Source: CAVXZE01 sp963766175
GTDB taxonomy: Bacteria; Myxococcota_A; UBA9160; UBA6930
Length of the DNA stretch: 64,000 nt
Reading direction: 5' to 3'
NCBI GenBank assembly: GCA_963766175.1
Contig: CAVXZE010000011.1
Location: 110,979 to 174,978 of the forward strand
Shown here: in pieces, positions 16,949 to 25,245 of the stretch
Layout of the letters: each line of letters starts with the position of its first letter
Position numbering within the stretch: the stretch's first letter is position 1
Notes under the pieces: model-generated
Databases searched by the model: none
Seen by the model: only the letters and a program-made list of their open reading frames with translations
Told to the model about the DNA's origin: nothing
Made by a program: the position numbers and the translations under genes

Positions 16949-18070
16949 TCAGGTCCGCGGACCGGCCTCCTCTGCCTGCGTTCTTGGTCGATTCAGGGTT
17001 GCAGCGCCGTCGTATTTGTACCAGGCCGAGCAGGTGCCTTCGCTGCTGACCATGCAGGGGCCGATGGGTGCCATTGGGGTGCAGCCGTCACCGAAAAGGG
17101 GACACTCGACGGGCGACGCTTTTCCTTGGATGACCTGGCCGCAGAGACATCCCGGTGGAGCGTGATCCTGTCCGAAGGTGATGTCGAACCGGCGGATGGC
17201 ATCGTAGTCGGCATATGTGGGGCGGATGCTCAGGCCGCTCTCGGAGATCGATCCGATGCCGCGCCAGACGGCGTCGGTGGGCTCGAAAACCTCATCGACG
17301 AGGCGAAGGGCATGTGGGTTGCCTCGCGGGGAGACCGCGGCGGAGTAGAGGTTGTCGAGGGCAGCTTCGGCTCGCTGAGCCATCTGGGCCAACCGGAGCA
17401 GGCCTGCGATCATCAGGGCTGGCTCGAAACCAGCAACGACGCAGGGTTTTCGGCGCTGCTCGACGATCGGCCGGTAGGCTTCGGAGCCGATGATGACGCT
17501 GACATGGCCCGGACACAAAAATCCATCGAGCGCGACATCGCCGGCAGCCAACAAAGCCATCATGGCGGGGACGACCAACTTGTGTGCGGGCAGGACGCAG
17601 AAGTTCTTGAGGTGGCCTCTCTGGGCCATCAAGATGCCCGCCGCGGTCGTCGGCGCGGTGGTCTCGAACCCTACGGCGACGAAGACTACTGTCCGGTGCG
17701 GGTTCGCCGCCGCAAATTCCACGGCGTCCTCGATGCTGTAGACGACGAGAATATTGGCACGGAGGGCCCGCTCTCGCTCGAGGCTTCCGTTGGTACCGGG
17801 GACGCGAACCATGTCGCCATAAGTCGCCAGTACCACGTTCGGTAGGGAGGCCAGCTCGATGGCGGCATCGACATAGCTCTGGGCAGTGACGCAGACAGGG
17901 CACCCTGGTCCGCTCACAAGCTCGAGATTGTCGGGAAGCATCGCTTTGAGGCCGCTTCGGAAGATGGAGACTGTATGCGTTCCGCAAACCTCCATGATTC
18001 GAAGTGCCCGGGGTAGGCGTTCACAAATCGCGGCCAATTCGAGGCGCATCTCATCCATCGTCGGGGCCAT
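16949..18070 (-). CDS. hypD: Hydrogenase maturation factor HypD
   Basis: 373 residues, ATG 18070, overlapping the end of hypC by 20 bases. HypD is the [4Fe-4S] protein that with HypC assembles the Fe(CN)2CO unit. Family motifs are visible: MEVCGTHTVSIFRSGLK, VSGPGCPVCVTAQSYVD, VGFETTAPTTA, LCPGHVSVIIG, and the C-terminal cysteine set PGCLCGQVIQG, CPLFGDGC and GPCMVSSEGTCSAWYKY. Complete and of usual length. Confidence 0.97.
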   Translation of the reverse strand: MAPTMDEMRLELAAICERLPRALRIMEVCGTHTVSIFRSGLKAMLPDNLELVSGPGCPVCVTAQSYVDAAIELASLPNVVLATYGDMVRVPGTNGSLERERALRANILVVYSIEDAVEFAAANPHRTVVFVAVGFETTAPTTAAGILMAQRGHLKNFCVLPAHKLVVPAMMALLAAGDVALDGFLCPGHVSVIIGSEAYRPIVEQRRKPCVVAGFEPALMIAGLLRLAQMAQRAEAALDNLYSAAVSPRGNPHALRLVDEVFEPTDAVWRGIGSISESGLSIRPTYADYDAIRRFDITFGQDHAPPGCLCGQVIQGKASPVECPLFGDGCTPMAPIGPCMVSSEGTCSAWYKYDGAATLNRPRTQAEEAGPRT

Positions 18071-18296
18071 CTGGCATCAATGCCGAAACAGTGGCCTCCT
18101 GTAAATATCGCCAGGTCTGTCTCGCTTCGGCTTCGTGCAGCCGGGAGATCGCAAACCCGGCGTGGACGAGAACCCAATCGCCTCGGCGGGTCTCCGGCGT
18201 GAGGAGCAGACTGATGGTTCGGCGGTTGCCCTGGAAATCAACCTGGGCGGTTTCGTTCCGAATCGAGATGATTTGTCCGGGCACGGCAAGACACAT
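18051..18296 (-). CDS. hypC: Hydrogenase maturation chaperone HypC
   Basis: An 81-residue HypC/HupF chaperone. ATG 18296 overlaps the hypF stop by one base (TGATG); the frame also offers a TTG one codon earlier, but HypC needs Met-Cys at its N-terminus, and MCLAVPGQIISI fits exactly from the ATG. The WVLVHAGFAISRLHEAEA segment is the family signature. It binds HypD and the hydrogenase large-subunit precursor. Translationally coupled on both sides. Confidence 0.97.
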   Translation of the reverse strand: MCLAVPGQIISIRNETAQVDFQGNRRTISLLLTPETRRGDWVLVHAGFAISRLHEAEARQTWRYLQEATVSALMPDGPDDG

Positions 18297-20608
18297 CAAC
18301 GACTTCCCCCGAGTCGAGCGGCCGCGACCGCAGCCTGTCCCAGGGACAAACCGCCGTCGCCGGGCGGGACCTTCCGATGCCAGACGGGAGTGAGATTCTC
18401 CTCCTCGATCCGACGGACGGTGAGGTCCAGCAGAAGGCGGTTCGAGTAACAGCCGCCGGAGAGGGCGATTTGGTCGATACTCCTGCTCTTTGCCTCGCGG
18501 ATTGCCAGGTTGGCGAGCATGGCGGCCACAGTCTGATGAAAGCGGGCTGCCACCGTGCGGGGAATGATGCCTGCATGGATGTCACGCGCGATGGTTCGGA
18601 TCATCGGGCGAGGATCCAGGATCAAAACGCCGTTCGCCTGGTCGCTGGCATAAGGATATGGGTCGGCATGGTCGCCGTCGACGAGTTCTTCAAGGGCTGC
18701 CGCGGCCTCTGCCTCGTGGCGGTTGTAGAGGCACACCCCGAGCATCGCGGCAACGCCGTCGAACAATCGACCGAGGCTGGACGTCGGCGGGGCGTTCACC
18801 TTCGTGGTCAGCATCTCTTGGACGGCTGCAACTTCGTCGCTACCAATGGCGGCAAGCGGGTCGGGCAGGGAGTCGCGCCAGGTCGGGCCGAACGCGTCCC
18901 TCAAGAGGCTGAGGGCGGATCGCCAGGGCTGTCTGGCAGCGACGTCGCCGCCGGGCAGAGCGAAGTAGCGCAGGTGTCCGAGGCGCTCGAAGCCCTCGTA
19001 ATCGGCTAGCAACACCTCGCAACCCCAAATAGCGCGGTCGGTACCGTAGCCGGCGCCGTCGCAGACAATCCCGATGACGGGCCCGGTGAGGCCAGCGTCG
19101 GCCATGCAACTCGCGACGTGAGCGTGGTGGTGTTGGACGCCGATCGACGTACGGCCCCGTTGCTGGGCGTAGATCGTAGATTGATAGGAGGGATGCAGAT
19201 CGTGGGCTATGACCTGCGGGTCGCAGCGAAGCAGCTCCGCGAATCGGCGCACCGTTTCGAGGAAGTGGCGATAGGTGATTGGACTCTGGAGGTCGCCCAG
19301 GTGCTCGCTGAGGACCGCGTCGGATCCTTGGAGGAAGCAGACGCTTGACTTGAGCTCTCCGCCGACGGCAAGGATGGGTTGGTCGGCACGGAGAGGCAGG
19401 CGCAGAGGTTGCGGGACGTAACCACGGGCACGACGGACCGGCACTGTGGAGCGGCGGTACGCGTAGACTACCGAGTCGTCGATGCGCCGCTCGATGTCGC
19501 GATTGTGCGTGAGAAACGCATCGGCGATGTCCCGCAGGCGCTCTATCGCTTCGTCCTTGCTGGCGGCCAGCGGCTCGTCGCTGCGGTTCCCCGAGGTCAT
19601 GACCAGTGGAGGGAGGCCTTGAGCGAAGAGCAGATGATGCAAAGGCGTATAGGGCAGCATGACGCCGACCCAAGGGGAGCCCGGAGAGACGGCCGGAGCA
19701 AGGGGGGAGGTTTGACGCTTGGGCAACAGGACGATGGGCCGGGCTGGACTGATCAGCAGCCGTTCATTGAAGGCGTCCACTCGGCCGCAACGCCGGGCAG
19801 CCTCCAGGTCCGCAACCATCACGGCAAGAGGCTTCGACTCGCGGCGCTTTCGTTCTCTCAGGCGAAGGACGACGTCCCCGGAATCAGCGCGGCACGCGAG
19901 ATGGAATCCGCCGATGCCCTTGATGGCGACGATACGGCCCGCCTGGAGCAGGGCGGCGGTCTCGGCGATGGGATCACCGCCGATGGGTCGGCACCCGGGA
20001 TCGACGAGATCTAGGCGGGGGCCGCAGAGCGGGCAAGCGGTGGGCTGAGCGTGGAAGCGCCGGTCGGCCGGGTCGTCGTATTCGCGTTGGCAGGACGCAC
20101 ACAGGTCGAAGACCCGCATGGTGGTGTTGGGTCGGTCATACGGGATGGTCGTGATGATCGAGTAACGGGGGCCGCAGTTCGTGCAGTTGATGAAGGGGTA
20201 GCGATGGCGACGGTCGGCGCAGTCGCTCAATTCGGCGAGACAGTCCCGGCAGACCGAAGCGTCTGGCGCAATCTGGACATCCTGATCGGAGTTGATGCGA
20301 CTGCTTTGGATGCGGAGTCCGCGGCCTCCGAGAGCTTCTCTGGGTTGACATTCGAAAGCGAGAATGTCAGCCAGGGGGGGCAGCTCGCTTCGGAGCCGAT
20401 TCTCAAAGGTGGAGATGCTGGCGGGGTCACCTTCCACCTCGATCTCGACGCCGTGGCTGTTGTTGGCAACGTACCCGGCTAGATTGCACTGCTGGGCGAG
20501 GCGGTATGCGAAGGGCCGGAAGCCGACCCCTTGTACCTGGCCGCGCACGCCATAACGAGTGCGAATTCGCTCGGAGTTCAAGGCACGTCTTCTCAACACC
20601 ACCGCCAC
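18296..20608 (-). CDS. hypF: Carbamoyltransferase HypF
   Basis: 770 residues, the expected length. In order: an acylphosphatase-like domain (GQVQGVGFRPFAYRLA), two zinc fingers (CRDCLAEL, CTNCGPRYS, CASCQREY, CPLCGPRL, about residues 105-185), a YrdC-like domain (AIKGIGGFHLACRA) and a Kae1-like C-terminal domain (QHHHAHVASCMAD, LSGGCYSNRLL). HypF makes the carbamoyl-derived group used for the CN ligands. Starts at a GTG at 20608; an ATG is lacking nearby, and a slightly later start is possible. First gene of the hydrogenase operon as visible here. No hypA or hypB accompanies it. Confidence 0.96.
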   Translation of the reverse strand: MAVVLRRRALNSERIRTRYGVRGQVQGVGFRPFAYRLAQQCNLAGYVANNSHGVEIEVEGDPASISTFENRLRSELPPLADILAFECQPREALGGRGLRIQSSRINSDQDVQIAPDASVCRDCLAELSDCADRRHRYPFINCTNCGPRYSIITTIPYDRPNTTMRVFDLCASCQREYDDPADRRFHAQPTACPLCGPRLDLVDPGCRPIGGDPIAETAALLQAGRIVAIKGIGGFHLACRADSGDVVLRLRERKRRESKPLAVMVADLEAARRCGRVDAFNERLLISPARPIVLLPKRQTSPLAPAVSPGSPWVGVMLPYTPLHHLLFAQGLPPLVMTSGNRSDEPLAASKDEAIERLRDIADAFLTHNRDIERRIDDSVVYAYRRSTVPVRRARGYVPQPLRLPLRADQPILAVGGELKSSVCFLQGSDAVLSEHLGDLQSPITYRHFLETVRRFAELLRCDPQVIAHDLHPSYQSTIYAQQRGRTSIGVQHHHAHVASCMADAGLTGPVIGIVCDGAGYGTDRAIWGCEVLLADYEGFERLGHLRYFALPGGDVAARQPWRSALSLLRDAFGPTWRDSLPDPLAAIGSDEVAAVQEMLTTKVNAPPTSSLGRLFDGVAAMLGVCLYNRHEAEAAAALEELVDGDHADPYPYASDQANGVLILDPRPMIRTIARDIHAGIIPRTVAARFHQTVAAMLANLAIREAKSRSIDQIALSGGCYSNRLLLDLTVRRIEEENLTPVWHRKVPPGDGGLSLGQAAVAAARLGGSR

Positions 20609-20642
20609 AGGGGTGGAGGCGGTGCCGGGAGTTCTTCAGTGG

Positions 20643-20957
20643 TTACCATACCACGTTCGAGCTTTCTACACTGCGGCTACGTGGCGCGGTTCCGCCTGAG
20701 CCAGCATTGGAGCTTTCGGCGAACGTCGGCGCGCCAGCCTGGCGGGTCGGTCTGGAGCCGCCCCCGTGTTCCTCGGGGCCATTCCTCGGGCGACTCGAAG
20801 CGCGCCGCGCCGCCGTGCTGAAGCTGGCATCCAGAACGGCCAGCCTCTTGCGGAGCGGGTCCGATGAGAGGAGGATTCCGCCGTAACCGCTCGCGATGAA
20901 CTCTGCGACCGTGCTCTTTCCCGTTCCGACCTTTCCGGAGAGAAGGACGAGAGACCC
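20643..20957 (-). pseudogene. Remnant: P-loop of an AAA_33-type kinase
   Basis: The minus-strand frame from 20957 reads GSLVLLSGKVGTGKSTVAEF, then GGILLSSDPLRKRLAVLD, and after that degenerates (SFSTAARRASSRP...) to a stop at 20643. Walker A GKVGTGKST followed by the SSDxxRKRL segment is typical of the ATP-binding half of zeta-toxin/AAA_33-like kinases, often fused to aminoglycoside phosphotransferase domains. Only about 40 residues are recognisable. It is joined in a different frame to the sensor remnant upstream. A fragment, not an active gene. Confidence 0.6.
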
Positions 20958-21165
20958 TCAAGATCGCTTCCTCGTGCAGCTCGGTCTCGAATTCCGCCAC
21001 CGCGTCGAGAATGCGGGCGCGGTGCCGAACCATTCGGGTCAAGCGATCCCTGTGCTGTTCGAAGGTGGCTCCGTACAGCATGCCGACGGCGAGGACTGTG
21101 ACCGAAAGCGAAACGGTCACGAGGATCGCGATCGACAGGAGCAATATGCGGCCTCGTTCGCTCAT
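20955..21165 (-). pseudogene. Remnant: N-terminal transmembrane segment of a sensor protein
   Basis: From ATG 21165 about 70 codons give MSERGRILLLSIAILVTVSL and more hydrophobic residues, then a charged helix (EQHRDRLTRMVRHRARILDA), as at the start of many membrane-bound histidine kinases or chemoreceptors. Just after ETELHEEAIL the frame passes into the P-loop kinase remnant, read out of frame. The start codon lies 6 bases after the CBS-pair stop, so it would be second in that transcript. Probably non-functional. Confidence 0.5.
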
Positions 21166-21171
21166 GCTCCT

Positions 21172-21606
21172 TCAGGGAAGCTGCCCCGCCGCGGCGCGGC
21201 GGACGGCACGGAGGACGTCCTCCCGCGCGATCACACCCGCCAGGCGTCCGTCTTCGGCCACGGGAAAGCTCTTGTAGCGGGTGTCGATCATCATCTCCAG
21301 GACACGGGTCAGCCGCATCTCGGGATCGACCTCGACTGGTGACCGGGTCATGACGCTCTCGGCGGGCCGGGCCAGGATCTCCTGGTAGCGGGGGATCTTC
21401 GACTCGGAGGAGAAGCCGAAAGCCCTACACAGGTCCAGCTTGGCGAGAACGCCGACCAGACGTCCCTCCCGATCCAGAACAGGGAGGGCATCGAAGTCGT
21501 GCTCTTCGAAGATGGCCTGGGCTTCTTCGAGCGGCGTCTGCGGCCCGATGGTGATCGCTTCCCGCGTCATCACGTCCTTGACGCGATATTCCAGGAACTC
21601 GTACAT
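21172..21606 (-). CDS. CBS-domain pair protein
   Basis: A complete 144-residue tandem CBS protein: first motif VKDVMTREAITIGPQTPLEE and DALPVLDREGRLVGVLAKLD, second motif ESVMTRSPVEVDPEMRLT and SFPVAEDGRLAGVIARED. Such pairs bind adenine nucleotides and act as energy or ionic sensors. No enzyme domain is attached. It is the only intact gene between hypF and the hybrid kinase. A 10-bp perfect dyad lies about 40 bases upstream of the start. Confidence 0.9.
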   Translation of the reverse strand: MYEFLEYRVKDVMTREAITIGPQTPLEEAQAIFEEHDFDALPVLDREGRLVGVLAKLDLCRAFGFSSESKIPRYQEILARPAESVMTRSPVEVDPEMRLTRVLEMMIDTRYKSFPVAEDGRLAGVIAREDVLRAVRRAAAGQLP

Positions 21607-21646
21607 AGCCGGCCCGCGGTGAGGATACCCGAATGGTGGGATCGCG

Positions 21647-21672
21647 CTCCCGGTCAGGATCTTGACCGGGAG
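21647..21672. promoter_or_regulatory. 10-bp inverted repeat upstream of the CBS-pair gene
   Basis: CTCCCGGTCA and TGACCGGGAG form a perfect 10-bp dyad separated by 6 bases. There is no T-run on either side, so a simple intrinsic terminator is unlikely. It lies about 40 bases upstream of the CBS-pair start codon and could be an operator or an mRNA leader hairpin. Function not supported beyond the symmetry. Confidence 0.35.
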
Positions 21673-21853
21673 AGAGGTCCGGACTGTCAGGCTGTCGAAA
21701 CGCCCCCCGAATCCGTAGGTGGCAGCCGCGTCAGGAGTCCAGGGTCGTCAGCGCACCCTTCTTGGCAGATCCAGCCAGGTCGGAACGCCAGAGAAAAGCG
21801 CAATGAAATCAAGAGCATCGTAAGTGGACGGGCTCCGCCGCGGATCGTGCTGA

Positions 21854-22408
21854 GAGGCGCCCTTCCTCGCCACCCGCGGAAAGAGCGTCAACTACATCGC
21901 GGGGGCCTTCGTTCCCTGGCGAAGCGTGCTGCTGGCCTCGCAGTACGGCTACCTGGCCCTCCATACCCTGCTGATGGATGCAGAGCGTGTGAGAGACGAC
22001 TCCTGGATGGAGAACGTGGTGCCCTGCGCCCCGCTTCCCGGCGCGGAGCTCTGGGAAGCGGCCGTCCGCAAGATCCGGGAGCTGGGATTGGAGCGGGCCA
22101 CCATCGGTGTCGAGCTCGGCCACTCCCCCCGTATGATCGCCGGCTATCTCTTCGCGTCCGAGTACGAGTACTTGAAGGAGCAGCTCCCGGAAGCGCACGT
22201 GGGAATCAGCGAGCTCGAGATGCGCAGGCGGGGGAGCGAGTTCCACTGGCCGGTCACTGGCTCCAGCGAAATTGCCTCGGGCTATCGCTCCTGGTACACG
22301 GTGGGTGGCTGCACGCCGCCGACGGACAAGCTGGCGCAACGGGGGGAGAGCTTGCTGGTCGACATGCACCCCACCACGCCACTGGAGCTCACCGTTCTCG
22401 ACTTCTAG
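21854..22408 (+). pseudogene. Remnant: M24 (Xaa-Pro dipeptidase-like) peptidase with internal deletion
   Basis: After an in-frame stop at 21851-21853 the frame reads APFLATRGKSVNYIAGAFVP and continues through a creatinase-type N-terminal domain (MIAGYLFASEYEYLKEQLPE). At about base 22230 it jumps to catalytic-domain sequence EFHWPVTGSSEIASGYRSWY, TVGGCTPPTDKLAQRGESLL and VDMHP, then stops. About 80 residues between these blocks, and the rest of the metal-binding catalytic domain, are missing. No proper start is present (a GTG at 21926 opens the longest frame). It preserves reading frame across the deletion, like the GT4 remnant at 10.4 kb. Confidence 0.72.
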
Positions 22409-22520
22409 AAGGCTGCGGGAAAACGCTGTCTGGTCGCGCTAATAGAGGGCCTTGATGCTCGTGCGAAGTTGAGCCTCCAATCCACGCGCCCCGTTCGGAG
22501 ATTCAGGCTAACCTTTGCGA

Positions 22521-25172
22521 ATGCTGACGGAGGCGCTCGCGTACCGACTGCTCTTGGTGCTCTCCGCTCTCGGGTCCCTGCTGGTTGCAGCGCGGGTCTG
22601 GCGCCGTCGATCCGCCCCGGCCAGCGCGCCGATCGCCCTGTTCTTGGTAGGGATGGCGGAGTGGGCGCTGGCCGTCTTGGTCAGCGACCTGGTTCACGAC
22701 ACTGACACCAAGCTGGCGTTCAACGCCGCGAGCTATGTCGCGATCGCCATGATACCGGTCGCCTGGGTCGCGGTCGCGCTCCAATACGCGGGGTCTCATC
22801 GGTGGCTTACGCGCCCGCGCCTGCTACTGCTGAGCCTCGTGCCCCTGGCCTCCGTCGTCGGAGCAGCCACCAACGGCGCCCACGGGCTGTTCTGGAGCGG
22901 GGTCGAGGTCTGGGAGAGAAACGGGGAGGTCTTTCTGGACCTCGCCATCGGCCCGTGGTTCGTCGTTCACATCCTCTACAGCTATCTGCTGCTCGCCATC
23001 GGTGTGGTCCTGCTGATCCGGACCATCCTCGGCTCCTCCGCGGCGTCCCACAAGCAGACGACGTTCTACCTGCTCGCGGTGGCAATAACGTCGGGCGTCA
23101 ACGTCGTATACCACCTCGGCTTCGAGATCTTCCCCGGTCGTGACCCCACGCCGGCGGCCTTCGGGCTCACCGCTCTGTTGATGGGCGTCGGACACGCCCG
23201 GTTCCAGCTCCTGGACGTGGTTCCGGTGGCGCGAAGTGCGGTCATCGAGGCACTCACCGACGCCGTGATCGTAGTAGACGGCTCGCAGTGCATAGCCGAG
23301 CTGAATCCAGCGGCCAGCAAACTGCTCGCCGTCGAGATCGGGGATGCTCTCGGGCACCCTGCCGCCCAGGTCCTCGGTGAGCATCCGATCCTGCTCCGGC
23401 AGTGCACAGAACACTCGGAATCTCAAGACGAGGTGACGCTAATCACCTCGGACGGCGAGCGCCACTTCGACTTCCGGAGCGCGGATCTGCATCACGCTGG
23501 CAGCAGCCCGGTCGCGCGCCTGTTCGTCTTGCGCGACATCAGCGAGCGTAAGCGCGTCGAAGAGGAGCTCGGGAAGCACCGAGGCGACCTCGCGGCGCTG
23601 GTAGAGGAGCGCACGGCCGCGCTTCGAGCGGACATTGCCCGGCGCGAACGAGTGGAGAAAGCGCTGCGAGAAAGCGAGGAGAAGCTCAAGGAGGTGCTGA
23701 GAATCGGGAAGATGGGGTCTTGGGAATATGATGTCGATTCACGGCAGGTGGATTGGTCGTATCATCTGTTCGGGCTCCTGGATCGCGACCCGAATCTGGG
23801 TCCCGCTCTAGCCGTCGATCTGGCGTCCTACTACCCGAAGGACGCGGGGCGTCTGGTGAGCGCCACCCTTCGGGCCATCGAAACCGGAGAGACCCTTTCG
23901 ACGGACTACTACGTGGAGCTTCCCTCTGGGGGATCTGCCTATCACCAGTGCACCTTTCGTCCGCTCGAAGATCAAACTGGTCGCGTGTTCAAGGTGATGG
24001 GAACGGTGCAGGACATCACCGAGCGCAAACGGATGGAGGAGGAACTCGTAAAGGTTCAGAAGCTGGAATCCCTGGGGGTTCTCGCGGGTGGCATCGCTCA
24101 TGATTTCAACAACATCTTGTCGTCCATCTGGGGGAACATCGATCTCGCGAAGATGGATATCGAGCCCGGAGAAAGAGCCTTCGAGAGTCTCGATGAGGCG
24201 GTGAAGGCATGCCATCATGCCGCGGATCTCACCGCCCGACTCCTGACCTTCTCCAAAGGGGGGACACCGGTCAAGAAGCCGGCCCCGATCGCCAAGCTCG
24301 TTCGAGATGCAGCTGATTTCGCCCTGAGTGGGTCCAATGTGAGATGCGAGTTCGAGCTGCCGGACGACTCGTTGGTGGCGGAGGTCGACGAAGGGCAGAT
24401 CAAGCAGGTTTTCCACAACCTGATCCTCAACGCCATCCAGGCCATGCCCAAGGGGGGGGAGATCCGCGTACGGGCGGAGAAGGTGCTCTCCATTACGCAC
24501 GTCGAGTTGCCCTTGAAGACGGGAGATTACGTGAGGCTGTCGATCCAGGACCACGGGACCGGCATAAGGAAGGAACATCTTCATAGGATCTTTGATCCCT
24601 ACTTCACGACCAAGCAGAAGGGCAGCGGCCTGGGGCTCGCCGTGGCTCATTCGATCATCGATAAGCACGATGGGCATGTCCGTGTGGAATCCGAGCCCGG
24701 GGAGGGCACGACATTTCAGATCTATCTCCCCGCTTCCTCGGCGGAGGCCGTGAGGACGAAGTCCTTGCGGGAGGACATCGTCGCTGGCGAGGGAAGAGTG
24801 CTGGTGATGGATGATGACGAGATGGTCCTCAGTATGGCAGGTCGAATGTTGACCCGTCTCGGCTACGACGCCGAGTTCGCGAGAAATGGATCCGAGGCCA
24901 TCGAGCTGTACCAGGAAGCGAGCGAGCTGGGAACTCCCTTCGATGCGGTGATTCTGGATCTGACGATCCGGGGTGGCATGGGGGGTCGGGAAGTCGTAGC
25001 TCGGCTCCGGGAGATCCACCCCGAAGTGAGAGCGATCGTGTCCAGTGGCTACTCCAACGATCCCGTCATGGCTGATTTCGAGGCCTACGGCTTTGTGGGT
25101 GTCATTCCGAAGCCCTATGAGATCCGATCCTTGAGCGAGGCACTGAAGCAGGCGGTCGAACCGAACCGTTGA
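22521..25172 (+). CDS. Hybrid sensor histidine kinase (7TM, PAS, HisKA, HATPase, REC)
   Basis: 883 residues from ATG 22521. Residues about 5-215 form a seven-helix membrane sensor (HisKA_7TM-like). A PAS-like domain (about 220-330) and a coiled coil (EELGKHRGDLAALVEERTAA) lead to a second PAS domain (SWEYDVDSRQVDWSYHLFGL). The kinase core has GGIAHDFNNILSSIWGN (phosphoacceptor His527), the N box HNLILNAIQAM, DHGTGI and GSGLGLAVAHSII. A C-terminal receiver domain carries VLVMDDDEM, Asp813 in ILDLTI, and Lys in VIPKPYE. No DNA-binding partner is nearby, so it is an orphan whose output probably passes through another protein. Confidence 0.93.
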   Translation: MLTEALAYRLLLVLSALGSLLVAARVWRRRSAPASAPIALFLVGMAEWALAVLVSDLVHDTDTKLAFNAASYVAIAMIPVAWVAVALQYAGSHRWLTRPRLLLLSLVPLASVVGAATNGAHGLFWSGVEVWERNGEVFLDLAIGPWFVVHILYSYLLLAIGVVLLIRTILGSSAASHKQTTFYLLAVAITSGVNVVYHLGFEIFPGRDPTPAAFGLTALLMGVGHARFQLLDVVPVARSAVIEALTDAVIVVDGSQCIAELNPAASKLLAVEIGDALGHPAAQVLGEHPILLRQCTEHSESQDEVTLITSDGERHFDFRSADLHHAGSSPVARLFVLRDISERKRVEEELGKHRGDLAALVEERTAALRADIARRERVEKALRESEEKLKEVLRIGKMGSWEYDVDSRQVDWSYHLFGLLDRDPNLGPALAVDLASYYPKDAGRLVSATLRAIETGETLSTDYYVELPSGGSAYHQCTFRPLEDQTGRVFKVMGTVQDITERKRMEEELVKVQKLESLGVLAGGIAHDFNNILSSIWGNIDLAKMDIEPGERAFESLDEAVKACHHAADLTARLLTFSKGGTPVKKPAPIAKLVRDAADFALSGSNVRCEFELPDDSLVAEVDEGQIKQVFHNLILNAIQAMPKGGEIRVRAEKVLSITHVELPLKTGDYVRLSIQDHGTGIRKEHLHRIFDPYFTTKQKGSGLGLAVAHSIIDKHDGHVRVESEPGEGTTFQIYLPASSAEAVRTKSLREDIVAGEGRVLVMDDDEMVLSMAGRMLTRLGYDAEFARNGSEAIELYQEASELGTPFDAVILDLTIRGGMGGREVVARLREIHPEVRAIVSSGYSNDPVMADFEAYGFVGVIPKPYEIRSLSEALKQAVEPNR

Positions 25173-25245
25173 ACACCTCGGCTGCGCCTGCAGACGGCGT
25201 TCTTCCGCAGCCTGCCAGGCTGGTTCGCCTCCTCCTCGATCGGAT

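Noticed and set aside
16160..17845. 561-codon plus-strand frame
   Set aside because: Lies opposite hypE and hypD, which are certain; its translation is low-complexity.
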